This document shows positions 10,801 to 23,669 of a stretch of 64,000 nucleotides of DNA, one piece after another. The stretch spans positions 21,857,136-21,921,135 of the forward strand of contig NC_050472.1 of assembly GCF_013373865.1 (NCBI RefSeq). Reading direction: 5' to 3'. The notes beneath the pieces were generated by a model. It had not been told where the DNA came from, searched no databases, and saw only the letters and a list, made by a program, of their open reading frames with translations. The position numbers and the translations under genes are program-made. The stretch's first letter is position 1. The number at the start of each line of letters is the position of its first letter. The stretch is from Monomorium pharaonis (Eukaryota; Arthropoda; Insecta; Hymenoptera; Formicidae).

Positions 10801-13800
10801 ACCTACATCCCGCGCAAATAATTTTGTAATCCTAATTGAAACGCTTTGTTTCCAATGATATAATTGATCATGCGAATTACGGATGCACCTGAAAACAATA
10901 CAGTATTATGTTATGATTGATTTTTATTATATTATGGTGCGAATTTTTTCAAAGCCAAATTAATACTACATCAAAAATTTTTTATTAAAATTAAAAATTA
11001 TACGAGATTACTAACATGTAAATATAAAAGCAATAAGTAATATTAAACATAAAAATAATAATTCAATAATTTACTTTAAATATGAGTAATATAAATCAGT
11101 AATTCATAAGAATAAATTATAAATTATATAGTAGATTGGAAGATAGCTTTATCAATTTTGCGAGATTGTTTTACGTGTAGAGATCTGATCAGAGTTATGT
11201 AAAAAACAAATGACGCATCACTTAAATGAAGATCAAAGGTGATTAAATATGAATCAGGTTCATGAAATATATACATATAGCAAAATATCTATATCTTTTC
11301 ATTTTCCACATGTTCTATGTTTAAATATAATTATTAATTATTTAAAAATTAGAGGATGATTGCCAATATTACTTCGTTCTTGGATTGTATTTCTTAAACA
11401 GAAACTAAAAAAATAAAATTTTGGAAACATACACATTAAAAAGTATCTTCTTCTTCTTCTAGATAATGGAGAAATTTTTATAATAATGTTTCGAAAGTTG
11501 TAATAATAAGTTTTTAATAAGATAAGCAGAAATAAGTGTCTAATAAAATAAGTTTTAAAATTCTCCGACATAATAAGCCATACTGCTACTTTAATATAAA
11601 TCATCTGTACAAAATATAGTTAATGTATATAAGGAAAGAAGCCTTTTATTTTATGTAAAACGTTTTTTTTTATATAAACGTTTTATAAATAAAGATTAGA
11701 TTAGCGACGGGAAAAGTCTCCGGATAAAGAAAGATTAGATTAGATTATTAACCTAGATAGATCTTCTAATATCCTTTATTCTATCTTATGCTTTTTATTA
11801 TCTCATATATCATCAAGTTTATATTATTACAAATAAATAAAGGATTATGTGCATGGTTTCAAATCCTTACCTTTTTTGTAAGAGACAAAATCCAATGTAG
11901 CCATAATGCTGCTACGGTTTCCGACCTCTCGGCCGTTCAGTGTGCGTGTATGATTGTCGGAATCTGCGAGAAGTGTTGGCTGCAGGCAATCTACTACGAA
12001 TACATTCATCATTCTCAAGTTCGGTTCCGCTAAGGACACGCCGAAATATTGGAAATACGTGGCAAAGCCCTCCTTCAACCAGACAACGTCCCAAAATTCG
12101 GGCGTCACAAGATTGCCGAACCAACTGTGAGCATACTCGTGTGCCATCGTCGACAGTCCGTCTACTGTTTTTTTTGTCGGGGTACCGTTCTCGTGCAACA
12201 CTACGGACTCTCTGTAGGTGATGAGGCCCCAGTTCTCCATCGCGTTAAAGTTGAAATCCGGTATCGCGAATTGATCTACCTTTATGAGCGGGCTCTTCAC
12301 CAATAACCACGTCTGCAACGCCGAATAGACCGCCCGACCGCGATTCAAAGCCATCGATCCGCGAAATCTCATGGAGTCTCTCGTCCACATCTTAAAATCC
12401 CCCGAAATTCTTGACCGTTCGGGGACAAAGTTGTGCACCGTCCATCCTACCAAGTACGTAGATATTCGCGGTGTGGGACGGAATGTAGTCACGTAATAGG
12501 TATTATTTCTGTAATTTTTGCAATTATTGTACGAATGAAACCGTTTGCTTTTTAATTCTTATTTCTTATGTACTTTTTTTTGTTAGTTTGATTAAGAATA
12601 AAACATTATGTACTAACTTTCTCTGTACAGATTGCACTGGAGTGTTACTCGTTGCCTTTTGATCTTTATGATGGCCAATGTGCAATTGAAATTCTGCTTT
12701 TAAATAGGGTTCGTCCATGCAAGGGAACGCACGACGTGCGTATGTGGGCGAAAATTGGGTTAAACTAATTCGTCTAAAAAATATAATTGATAAAATGTAA
12801 AATAAAATACAATAAATATCAAAGTTTGTTTCTAATGTTATAAATAAACATTTCTAAATAATTGCTTTGCAACTTGTTACTCAATGACCTAAAATTAAAG
12901 CATATAATAGAAAGTTAAATGTATTAAATAAGAAATTTATATAACTATTTCTATAAAAATTAATATGTATCATTCAATTTTATAAATAATACGAAAAATA
13001 TTGTACTTATGTAATTATATGTAGGGATAGACAAAATAGTGTATGTTTAAAATAGAAAGAAATATACTACTTGTTTTATTAATAAAAAAGTTGTCAGTTT
13101 AATATAGAGAACAAATTTCTTTTACTTATACAGGATGAAAAAAATGGAAGTAATAAAATATTTCAAAATTAAGACATTTGAAAAAAAAATATTTAATACA
13201 AAAGGAGCTCGTTAGTCAATTTTACAATTTTCAATAAAAATCCCTATTTCTTATTCAATATTCATTCACTCACCATTCAAAAACTATAATGAAATTCTGT
13301 TTGGTTAAATAATTTCTGACATATAGGCAAAGTTCAAGTACTCGCAGAGTCTGAATCTAATTGAAGTCATTAAATACTAAAAATGACTTTATCTCTACTA
13401 AACAAACATACAAAAGGTATATAAATCCGACCAAGCTACTTCCACGCGGAAATCTTCTAAGAATATATAATGCCGGAAAATTAATTTCTTATTAACAAAA
13501 ATGTAGTGTATTTCTTAGGTGTTTATATATTATTTTGTCCATCTCCTATATATTAAACATTTAATTTTACGAGGATGTTAATGCACCGCTTTATACATTC
13601 AGCGTATCTTTTCTCATTCCACTTGGATTTTATTTCGACTACTTGGTATGCAGTTCTAATACATAACATATATACCAGTTCATTCATAGAATATTACCTC
13701 AGTTTTCCATCAACTTCGTACAAACTCCCATAAAAACCGAATACGTCATCTGCGATCCGTCCTTTGAAGGATATTTCTAAAGTGTATTTCGCAGGTACTA

Positions 13801-14176
13801 GTGCACGCTCGAGATTAATCTTAAGCATTTGTGCTTCTTCATCGTAAATGTAACCGAAAATCCGAATGAATCGACCTGATCCATATAGAGATGCATTTCT
13901 TTGTATTATTAATGCATCCGTGTGCAGCATGATAAAATCTGTTTTCTCAAGTACTTGCAAGATGATTCGTACATGACCATCGTAATTTACGTCAGTGGGA
14001 TGTGTGTAGATCGACAGGTCGTAGGAAATAGGAATAATTTTCTTGGGTAATCGATACCGTGCGAAAACATCCGAATTTTCTCCTTTATTTGTGTTGACAT
14101 TATCATAAGCAAATGTCAGACTTAAAACAATGAAAATAATTAATGCACGCCAGAATAACGGAGAAGGAGTAGTCAT
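7825..14176 (-). CDS. Aminopeptidase N-like M1 metallopeptidase, gene 2 (complete), NAMEN variant
   Basis: Complete M1 peptidase, 915 residues. Exons (minus strand) are 14176-13698, 12773-12618, 12508-11871, 10888-10807, 10650-9981, 9852-9668, 8810-8640, 8569-8423, 8182-8107 and 7968-7825. All junctions are GT/AG and phases agree throughout. The start is the only in-frame ATG, followed by a hydrophobic signal peptide of about 23 residues. The motif normally reading GAMEN is N-A-M-E-N (residues 300-304). Zinc ligands are H335 and H339 (HEYAH) plus E358 in WLKEGFA; the catalytic Y422 lies in VSYKKG. GYYRVNYD and the C-terminal helical domain follow. The protein ends in ALSFN with no hydrophobic tail, so no GPI signal is seen and a soluble secreted form is inferred. 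Zinc and general-base residues are intact, so it is probably active, perhaps with altered N-terminal recognition. It is a tandem paralogue of gene 1. Confidence 0.94.
9039..9277. mobile_element. Near-palindromic MITE in an intron of aminopeptidase 2
   Basis: The ends read AGGTAAACGT... and ...ACGTTTACCT, with TA on both sides (9037-9038 and 9278-9279). The two arms pair over about 110 bp, including CGGACATGTAC, ATCCGGACACTT and ATTAATCTCAAATG on both arms, leaving a short centre. TA flanks and terminal inverted repeats fit a non-autonomous Tc1/mariner-type element. It sits in the intron 8811-9667 and contains no coding sequence. Confidence 0.8.
10889..11870 (-). other. Intron of aminopeptidase 2, AT-rich
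   Basis: 982-bp intron splitting the codon that follows the YKK segment (phase 1), with a GTAAGG donor and a TTTTCAG acceptor. It is AT-rich with a few TTC and TTTT runs. I see no coding sequence or clear repeat inside it. Confidence 0.75.
13024..13546. mobile_element. Non-autonomous TIR element in intron 1 of aminopeptidase 2
   Basis: The left end is GGGATAGACAAAATAGTG; the right end, read in reverse complement, is GGAGATGGACAAAATAATA. TA flanks both ends (13022-13023 and 13547-13548). Similarity between the arms continues inward about 65 bp, including AAGAAATA(T/C)ACTAC. The 390-bp interior shows no transposase reading frame. Probably a decayed Tc1/mariner-type deletion derivative inside the 12774-13697 intron. 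Confidence 0.65.
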
Positions 14177-14233
14177 GATAGCACGAAGAACAAATTTGCT
14201 CAATTGGTTTTTAGAAATCTCTTCAATCAATTT

Positions 14234-14285
14234 CTTTAGCTGAAGTTTGTGGTATCACGTTACAATATACTTGACAATAAGATAA
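14234..14285 (-). promoter_or_regulatory. Possible core promoter of aminopeptidase 2
   Basis: On the minus strand a TATA-like AAGTATATTG at about 14264 precedes an initiator-like CTTCAGC at about 14234 by roughly 30 bp, and the ATG at 14176 follows after 58 bp. A GATAA lies at 14281-14285, with others at 14613-14617, 14643-14647, 14870-14874 and 14879-14883. The CTTCAG could instead be a splice acceptor for a 5' UTR exon. Confidence 0.3.
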
Positions 14286-14290
14286 AAAAA

Positions 14291-14340
14291 CGCACACACA
14301 TACACGTACGCACGCATGCACGCACATCCGCGCACGCGTG
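14291..14340. repeat. CA/CG-rich simple repeat
   Basis: Imperfect run of CGCACACACA, ACGCACGCATG and CGCGCACGCG directly upstream of aminopeptidase 2. It alternates purine and pyrimidine along most of its length. Confidence 0.8.
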
Positions 14341-17300
14341 AACCTAGACTAACGCGTGTACCAGTTCCTATTCTTACTGACGCTGTCACAGCATGATGTA
14401 CTTCATAATTTGCGATTAGGCAAATTAAGGAATTAAAGTTCACCGAAGAGCTAATTACACTAAACAACGCCCAGCAACGTTTACGCTGCGTCGCCGACTC
14501 AAGATTATATGCTATTGAGAATTACTCGCGTAGTTGTTATATTATTTTGTCATTAACAATATCTCTCTCTTACAAGTAGATCGTCAATTGATTTCGATCA
14601 GACATGTAACAAGATAATATTTGTCCGTCTCAGAGCAATGTCGATAATAAATTTCAATGAGGACACAATGCGGACATTTATGCTATCTGTAACATTATTA
14701 AATATCATTATTGATATAATTTTCACATTATCATAGAGGTTTATAAAATAAAAATGCGAGATAGAAATAGAGAAAGCGGAAACAATTAATCTGTATTAAA
14801 TAAATATCTGTAAGCTTCATGAAATGTTAGATATAGTTTAGATTAAGAGAGTAATCCAGAAAAGATTATTTATCTTCCTTATCAAATAGAATTCTTGATT
14901 AATATAAAGAATCTATCTATTGATATCCTTTCTTTTTTAATTTCTGCCTTTAAGATCGGCTCTATTTCTCTAAATTAGATTTGTCGCTTTGTGTGTCAAT
15001 TTATTGGGTATTACCCATATCATTTTTCGTTCGATCGAGATAGCAGTTGTTAGTCGGTGTTGAGGTTTTAGGCACAACTTGCTGAGATTTGCATATAATT
15101 GCCGTAGGCTACATGTCTTGCCTTTAGGCTGCGTTGAGGTTTACCTACGTTCTATATACCTTGGTATTGGAAATCAAAGCGACACCTTATAAATTTGATC
15201 TCTATTGATAACTAAACATAACTTTTTTACAGGAAACATTAAAAAAGAAAAGTTAAATATTCTGCAGCCTGCGATAAAATTAGTGATTAAAAAAGACATA
15301 AAGCTGACGTTGTTTCAATGTTAGGAAAGACACAATGTATAAATCTCTTGCAAATGTTAAAGACTATTTTAAAATGTAGTCTTACCCTAATAAAATAAAT
15401 TTTATGGATGGATATATAGATATAATTATTTATTAACAATAAAGTAACAAATCAAGTATTTGTCCTTTTGCAAATGTTTACTTCGTAAAACAAAGATGAA
15501 CTTCTTACTTCTACGATAAAGCTCTGATATTTCATTATATCGTTATTTGACAAAAGTATTATTTTTCAATGAATATCTTGATAAAGACGTTGAACTATGC
15601 ATCGAATGCTATAGTCTCTCGATATAACGTGAAATATAATCTTTACAAATTCATTCTACTTCAAAAATAAGAATATACATATAAATAGATGTAAAGAAAA
15701 TAATGCAAAAAAGTAAAAACTTATGCATTATAAAATAAATTAACATTTTCACAGATAAATAAAAAATCAATCGACAATATACATAAAAAATGTTTAATTT
15801 TAAGATAATAAAACGTTTATTTCTGTCCCTGTTTTTTAAATGCTTTTAATATATTTTAGCCTTAAACAGTGTTTAAAGTTAAAATATTAAAATTAAAATA
15901 ACTTTCTAATTATTAAATGTTTGTTCCGAAAAAACAAATTTCAAATTGTAGATATTTAAACACTTTTAAGTATTAAAAAATGTTTTAATATCTGCAATAA
16001 AAAAATAAACATTTTAATATCTACAAATTAAATGTTTTTTTTACAAATAATAAACATTTTTACGACATATATAAGTTTTATTTTATATTACTATTATTAC
16101 TAAATAAAGAGTTCTTTCAAAGTAATTTTTATGTTAATCTGTAAAAAATTCTAGATATTAATGAGGATAATGTAGAAAAAAATTGTCTTGTTTTATCTAA
16201 AAAAAGTAAACAATTTCTATTGTTATTTTATAATTATTCTCTTATACATTTATACATAATAATAATATTAAAATATAAAAATTATAATATTATGATTATT
16301 TATTTAATCAGATTTATCAGATATTTTAACATCGTTTTAATGTCAAGTATTTTAAATTTAAAGAAGTTAATAGTGCACTAATTTTTATAACAGTGAATGC
16401 GCTTTTAATACTAAAGAGCACTGCAAATATAGTAGGAATTCAGTATATAGTGCACCAAATGGAGTGCTATATGTATAATTGAAAAGCTGACACGGCGGAT
16501 GACTTGAAGGAAGTTGCAGTCATGATTGGCCTGCATAATGAAGAAGCTTGAACGCTATTATACTCGATGGCAAGCTTAAAGTTCCACTACGTACCAGTTA
16601 GGTACCTTGTGACAATCCTGAAGCGCTGCTCCGTTGAGAAACAATCCCTGTGAAAGTTTGTTCGGGTTATCCCGGTCTTCGGTACGGATGAAACGGTGGA
16701 CTGCGTATGTGTTTGCATAATTTTCTCCTTTGCAAATTCGTCTCTCGAGAGCTAAGATACTTTAAAATTGCATCAATAATGTGCGAATGCATAATTCGAT
16801 CTTTTCATGGTGGCAATTTGTTAAATTAATAGAGTAAAAAGTAACGCTTTGCAATGTTCTTAATATAATATGGCAAATATAATTATTAGGATACTTGAGT
16901 ATTTAATTGTAAATATTTAAAAGACATTTTATCTTAAAACATTATCTTAAGCAACGCAATAAAATTAAAATAAAATATCTGATAACATTTCGTAACACGT
17001 GATAAAAATATATTTATAATTATTCCTGCAAGCGATATTTTATGAAGGAATTCATCGAATGAATAAAAATGTGCTTCAGAAATTAAAAAAAGAATAAATG
17101 ATCTTCGAAGTATAATGCTCGTTAAATTCATCGATAAATTGAGTTATCATTAGATAATAAACTTTATCTTTCTTATCGGGTGTTTTATGAAGCAAAATCC
17201 AATACATTTGTGTATTTGTGTGCATAGAATATTGCAAGACAATCCGGTATTTAAACAGTTTTACGTTCTGCGAATTGTTATCTTATAATTACGAGCATTA

Positions 17301-18360
17301 TAAGTCAGATAATTGCCATTCAAATACTTCTGTCTTAAAAAGTCGATTAACGCAGAATAATTATAATAACTTTCATTACTTATCATTACGACTAAAATCA
17401 ATCTTTCATGACATTGCAATTAAATTAAATATATATAACGTGATAATACATTTTCTATCTTCCTGGATGTGTTCTGGTTAATCTCTGTTTTACTGATTCC
17501 CTTTCGTAGTATTGTTTGATTCTGATAAGATTTCAACACGACGGAGCGTGATTGATCAAACAAAAATAAATTTCCATTGAACTCATTTCATAAAATAGCT
17601 AGGAAAACTACCGCTTTCTCTGATTGTCTCTAACTCACACACTTTTTTTTTATCAAATAATCTGTTCTTACTAGATCTTAATCTATATGGCAATACCATA
17701 GATATCTTAATATGTGTACTTTGTGATTCATGGATGAAAAAATGCTTTGACGTATTCTCATCTTGGAAATTCCCGCTTTTCAATATGTATTCACTCTTTT
17801 ATACCTTACAGAGAAGTAATATACGTAACAATTTCTTGATTTTTCTGCACAAATGCTTAGATTAGAAACAAATTCAATTCTTTCTCTTCAAAATCGAAAC
17901 AAATGGCAATATTTCCTGTAGCTTCTATTTTGCTTTGCCTCTTTTTCATAGGATATACGCGTATGTTATTCACGCGCCGGAGAAACTCAAACATGAACCA
18001 CGTAAATAGAATTACGTTTGCTTGATCGTTTTTGACTTCCATAGAAAATTCCGCTAGGACGAGAGTAAAAAACAATTCGTTTGTTCAAAAATCTGTCAGC
18101 TAACAAAATTAAAATATCTATAACAAATAAATTTGCATTTTTATGGGTTTTTTAACAATTTGTAGCTCTAATATTTCAAGTTAAAATAGTATAAATAGAA
18201 AGACTATATAGAAACATATTATTTTAAATTATACTTACTCAAAACACTTATACTTATTTAATAATTTACTTATAATATGCACAAACAATTTCAAATAACA
18301 TCAAATTAAAAAACTAATATATTTAACAATCATTATATATATATGAGCAAGAAAGTTTAC
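14341..18360. other. Non-coding stretch, AT-rich
   Basis: No supportable gene. Around 15,960-16,040 there are short direct and inverted copies of an ATTTTAATATCT(A/G)CAA motif. A less AT-rich patch at 16,480-16,700 shows no reading frame of note. Open frames at 16,934-17,131, 17,218-17,481, 17,583-17,783 and 17,857-18,075 have AT-driven compositions and no recognisable domain. Confidence 0.6.
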
Positions 18361-18371
18361 TTTTGTTTATA

Positions 18372-18494
18372 CGTACACAAAGAGAAAGATTTCTTTAGAT
18401 TTAATAAAATTTATTAGAAACAAAGAAATATATGCTTTGGAATAGTCAAACAAAATGATTTAATAAATTAAAGAAATCTTTCTCTCTGTGTATG
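18372..18494. mobile_element. Short TIR element (MITE) with TA flanks
   Basis: Left end C-GTACACAAAGAGAAAGA and right end (reverse complement) C-ATACACAGAGAGAAAGA, both continuing TTTCTTTA, so the arms match over about 28 bp. TA at 18370-18371 and 18495-18496 is the presumed target duplication. Size is 123 bp and it has no coding content. Confidence 0.7.
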
Positions 18495-21400
18495 TACTAA
18501 TAATAATGTTTTTTATGTATAATTTAATATTTTTTAAAGAATTTGACAATCTTAAATTTCACAGAAATATATTTTTATGTCAATATATCTTAACAGCTAT
18601 TTAAAGAGCACAATAGAAATGTTTTAGAAAAATAGAAATAATGTGAAAATCAACTGAATTCTATTATCATTTTCTTGATAATCTTTTTAGGGCATAGTAT
18701 TTCCAAATTGATCAAGAATTAATCCAGACATCATTTCAACACTCATCGACAATTAGATACTCGCGATGAACAACTGATATCAAAAGATACTATTAGAATA
18801 TTGAAGGATTAAAGGACTTATTAAAATTAATTACAATTTGTCTCGTATCTAAATAATATCCGACATTACAAAAAGCAGCAATAAAATAAGCATCCTTAAA
18901 AAAATGAGATTGCCATATTGTTCGATCATATTCTTTGCACTTTCTTTCCACGATTTGCATAATGCATCACAACTTTTCATAAACATTAATAATTGTTCCT
19001 TTTCAGACTAACTTGATAGAAAGAAATTATCCTCATGTGTTCTTTTGATGTATTAATAAAGCAACTTGAGATTATGCTATGAAAAGTGCTCGGCTCTTCT
19101 TTAATTACTGTAATATCTTTATTACCGACCGCAGCTTATAAAATAAAATTATTTTCTAAAGAATAATCCGATGCAAAGAAACATTATTGTTATTAAATAA
19201 AAATGTAAATTAATTCGTCGTTTCAGAATAATTGTCCTTTTTATAATAAGTATTTAATTTAAATAAAGAAAAACACGAAACAAAAGTTTTTACCCAACAA
19301 ACAAGTTGTAATTATAATTGTTTAACATAAAGTCTCTTTTGACGTTAGCTTTTAAATTTTTGATTGTGTCGAAAGTCACGTACAAAATTCTTTTACAATG
19401 TTTTTTTTGTTTATACAATTTCCATTGAAAATAATAAATGCTCTGGTAAATCGCAAAATTTCTATCGTTATCAAAATATCTCTAAAGCGACCAATTAATT
19501 AGCATTAACTTTCGATCCGAGTAGTCATTCCACGAGGCTCTCTCGAGTCTCCGTCGCGACGAAATTAAATCAAGATCCGCAAGTCGTTGGATGGTTGAGG
19601 CGATGGCGGACATCGTGTTCGAGCAAAAAGGAAACGATGAAATAAAAAGTCCAGCATTTAGCCGGGACCGAAGCCTAATTTACTCATGCCAACGAAGGCG
19701 AGTTTTGCTCTGAGGGCCTTTGCAAACTGCCTCCTACATTGCCTACCTTGCTTGCCTCGGTAACATCGATGACGGAAGCTTGGAAATTCGATTATAGAAC
19801 CGTTTGAAAGCCTCGTCCTCTCTCTTCTTCAGACGTTCCATTCGCGAGGTGCATAAGCAATTAAATATACGTATGACGCATATGATGAATAAAATAGTTG
19901 ATGTAAATATTATTTGGTGATATATTTATTGGGCCATTTAATATTGTGAACAATTTTGCTACTTTGAAAAGATGGGGATACGATACACAATTACTCTACC
20001 GCAGCAATTATTGGCTAAATTGAAAAACAACTCGTACTTCAATTATAATTTTTACTTTAAAAAATGTCACATCTTAGCATTAGCTTCTTACGCTAAAATA
20101 ATTTATAAAATTTCTTTAATTTAAAAACATGCTATTATTTATGTCTTTTAAATAAAAAAATTTTTGTCAAATACGTTGCGGGAAACTTGTTTAAGGTTGA
20201 CCTAAAAACCATAGCTTTCAATGCCGCATATGTTCTTATCTGATTTCTTCAGATGAGATGCATTTGCATTGAATCGAGCATATTCTTGGAAAACCTAACT
20301 TATATTGAAAAGTACAATGGCTGTGCAAGAGATATACCGTTGCTGATAAATTGAATTTTAATATAGGTTTGTTATATGTACCAAAAGTTTCAATACTGTT
20401 TTAATATTTAATTTGTATATTGCATAACAACATAATATATATTTATCTTTTTATATTTCTAGAAAAAAATTTTGTACCTTTAGGAAAAATTGTTTTACTT
20501 AAACAAAGAAAGTACGAAATATTTAAGTACTATTAAGAGATGCCTTAATTACATTTAGTGTCTAAATCTTTTTTTAGTATATTTTATTAAAATGTTATAA
20601 AAATATAAATATATAAAACTTTATGTATATTTAATTTATTGATTTATTATATGCTACTCATACGATGGATATTATATCTTTTTATGCAATCCAAATCACA
20701 TAGATTTTTATTAAAATAAAAAACAAATGATCTCACGTCTCTACTACATCTATTACGCTTTTATTTCTAAATTAATGGTATTGGTCACCATTCTGATTAA
20801 GCACTAAAAGGTTCAATGTTGATTTCGTCATTTCGCAATCGCGACAATCACAACGGTACTATTCAGGGTTAAGCGAAGTTAAGCACGGTCATACAACTTC
20901 CTTATATCTTTCTATCAGTGCAAGAGAAAAAGGGGATCGTTCTTTAGATGACCAGGGTGGTCTTTGTATCTATACGAGTAAATATTAGCAGAGGATGATG
21001 AGAATCTCCCCCCTCTCCTTCTTACTTTCTCCTTCCTCTTTTCACCGACGTCAAACCCGTGGACGTCTTCCTCACTCCGACGGATCCGCTCATTCCGTCG
21101 CGACGTCATTCTAGAGGCTTTTACCTGTTCTCTTTAAACCGACCGAATCTCACCGAAAATTCACTCTGATATTACCTCCATTCAAGTATGCTCTCACGAC
21201 GGCGTCTTTTCTCCTGTGTGGTAGACAAAAATCTCGACAAATGTTAATATTCGTTCCAGAAATCGAATTCAATGTTATTTTGTGACATAAGTTCTGCAAT
21301 AATTGCGCTGCAGATATTTGTGTGATTTTAATTGTAATTCATGCTGATAACAATCTATTAGCATAGCTAAAAAGGTAAATATAAGCAAATTTCTAATTAA

Positions 21401-21979
21401 ATTCTAGTTTCTACTAGAATATTTCAACTTTAGTGTTAACATAGTTAAATTTTTTTTTCTAAAAGATTTGGAATGTTAAAATTGTTTTTTCTATTCGCTA
21501 ATATCCCGAGACATTAATAGCATTAAGGTTGTCTGTGCCACTTGTGCCGTTTTACTAAGGTGCATGAAACGTACCTAGCCTGTCCCCACGGGGCACACCT
21601 GTCTCGCGAGAAGCGTTCGATGAAGATCGTGTGCGATTGAGTACTGTGGTCCAAAATTAACCCCGATGCACGAAAAGCACGGAGTATAGCGTAGTGACGT
21701 CAGGAACGACGTAGGTTCCATGAAGCGGTTCCTCGTTTTAGGTAGGTCGAATAGAAGCACACCCGCGCCTTAATGCGAGGTGCCCTAACACGTTATTATT
21801 CGTGCAGTCATTGCCATCCAAGGACGTCTCGATTTGGCCGTAATAAACGTTCCAATTTTGTGAAGAGAGATTATTTTTTTATATGTGCGTATGCAAATTA
21901 TATAACTAAAAATTATTTCTTATATACTTAGGCGAAAAGAATAATTTTGTTAAAGTATATTTAAAAATTGAATTAAGTA
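18495..21979. other. Non-coding stretch with GC-richer patches
   Basis: AT-rich sequence interrupted by patches at about 19,500-19,860, 20,930-21,230 (pyrimidine-rich) and 21,540-21,850, the last rich in CpG. No domain-bearing reading frame was found. The patches could be regulatory DNA. Confidence 0.5.
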
Positions 21980-22133
21980 CAGATCTAAAAATAATTTTGT
22001 TGGACTATCAAAATAATTATGTAAAAGATTCAAGCACGATGAGCAATAAAAAGTTTTGACATTTTTGCAATTAGTTTAGACGTACTACATAATTATTTGG
22101 GTCGTTTAACAAAATTATTAAGAACTATATCTG
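21980..22133. mobile_element. Inverted-repeat element, family copy 1
   Basis: The left arm CAGATCTAAAAATAATTTTG, continuing GTTGGAC...AAATAATTATGTA, is matched by the reverse complement of the right arm, CAGATATAGTTCTTAATAAT followed by TTTGTTAAACGACC and AAATAATTATGTA. A second layer of inverted similarity, AAAGTAT-TAAAAATT, continues outward on both sides, so the full element may span about 21,900-22,210. Related copies lie near 33,820 and 35,943. Confidence 0.65.
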
Positions 22134-22209
22134 TATACCTAAATTTTTAGATACTTTAGCAAAACCTTTTTGTGTACGCAAAATTACTTAAAATTTTGAG
22201 ATATCTGTA

Positions 22210-23421
22210 ATAATTATCCAATTATCTCTTTCGTTTACTTTGCTTATTTGTGTTTCACTTGGATATTGAATGCATTTCGAGGACGTCTGGAAAAGATTAT
22301 AAACGACATTGACCAACAACTTTGCTTAGTTTTGTATTACAGTTTAATTAGTACTTTAATGTGATATACGTATTATGATGTTTCATCTGTTACTTTGTGT
22401 AATAGAATTAATTTTGTGCAAAGGTCGATTGTACATCACGTCAAGCTTTGACAGTCAAAGGAAAGGACACACTAACAGAAGCTTTGTGTGCAGTGACTGT
22501 TATCAAGTACGGTTGTTGCGATTGCACAGGCTAACGTGAAACGCATTTTCCAAAGCAGTTTATCAAATAAATCGATATACAACCAAACTAACCGAACAAA
22601 GTTTTTTTGAACTTTTTTGTGTAAATTGTACAGTGCTATACATGATAAATTAACAAATAATACAATTTAACAATTTTAAATATATGAAATGTTCTTATAT
22701 TTCTTAATCTTATTGTATGTTTTTGTATTTAATATTTGTCTGCGATTTTACCTTCTATTTTTAGATGATTTTAAGTTTTCTAATTTATATTACTTATTAA
22801 AAAGTTATAAACATTTAAAGATTTCTTTATCAGTTATTATAATAATTATAATAAATACTTAAAAAAAAGATCGACAGCCATTAATCTGACAAATGAAAAT
22901 CTTGCAGAAGAAAAAAATTTTACTTGTTATACTTATTAATAACACTTGTTATAGTTATTATAACAATTTATAGAAAACTTTGAACATTTGTAACTTTAAT
23001 AAGGCATTTTGAACATAACTTTATACGAACTTTTTTTACTTATTCGACTTCATTATCATGTTGTATAGATTTGACTCCAACCTTTCCAAACACCTTGTAT
23101 AACCTAAATTTAGATATTATAGCATCTCCCCAATACAAGTAAGTATTATTGCTAGAATCAATATCATCAATGATAGTGCAGTCGACAATATATGTCATCA
23201 TGAGATAATGTTTAGCAATATCTTTTCCTATATTCATATATCTCTTTTTAACATATTCCCTCCTCTTCCTCCTCCTCTCTCTGTCTCTCTCTCTCTTTAT
23301 GATAGGATTAATATTTTAAAAATATTATCTTTAGAAATAAATTTATTTAAAAAGAAATTTAAATTTATGCCTTGTTACTTTATTTTTATATAGGTATTAA
23401 CATTATTTTAAAAATCAAATA
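22210..23421. other. Non-coding AT-rich stretch
   Basis: No supportable gene. It contains a modestly GC-richer patch at 22,420-22,560 and a pyrimidine-rich simple repeat of CTCCTC and TCTCTC at 23,257-23,298. Confidence 0.6.
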
Positions 23422-23662
23422 CGGTGATTTAGTTTATTTAGTATTATACATGTTTAGATTTGTATTTTTTGTGTTTTTGGCGCAGTTATATAAAAATGGC
23501 ATTTGTTTAGAAAAAAAGCCCAAACTACAATATGCTTTAAAAATAATATAGGAAAAAAGCAATGCCATTTTTATGAAAACGCTCTGATAATAACGTTAAA
23601 AATACAAAAAAAAAAACACAAATTTAAACATACAGCACCACTCTAAACAAACCAAATTGCTG
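23422..23662. mobile_element. TIR element with TA flanks
   Basis: Left end CGGTGATTTAGTTTATTTAG and right end, in reverse complement, CAGCAATTTGGTTTGTTTAG. TA lies at 23420-23421 and 23663-23664. The arms continue to match through ATGTTTA(G/A)ATTTGT and ATAAAAATGGCATT. Size is 241 bp, almost the same as the element at 9039-9277 but with different ends, so it is a separate family. Confidence 0.7.
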
Positions 23663-23669
23663 TACCTAT

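Noticed and set aside
20866..20886. GGGTTAAGCGAAGTTAAGCAC, similar to the conserved GAAGTTAAGCA part of 5S rRNA
   Set aside because: Only about 11-15 bases match; the rest of a 5S gene, including the flanking stems, is absent.
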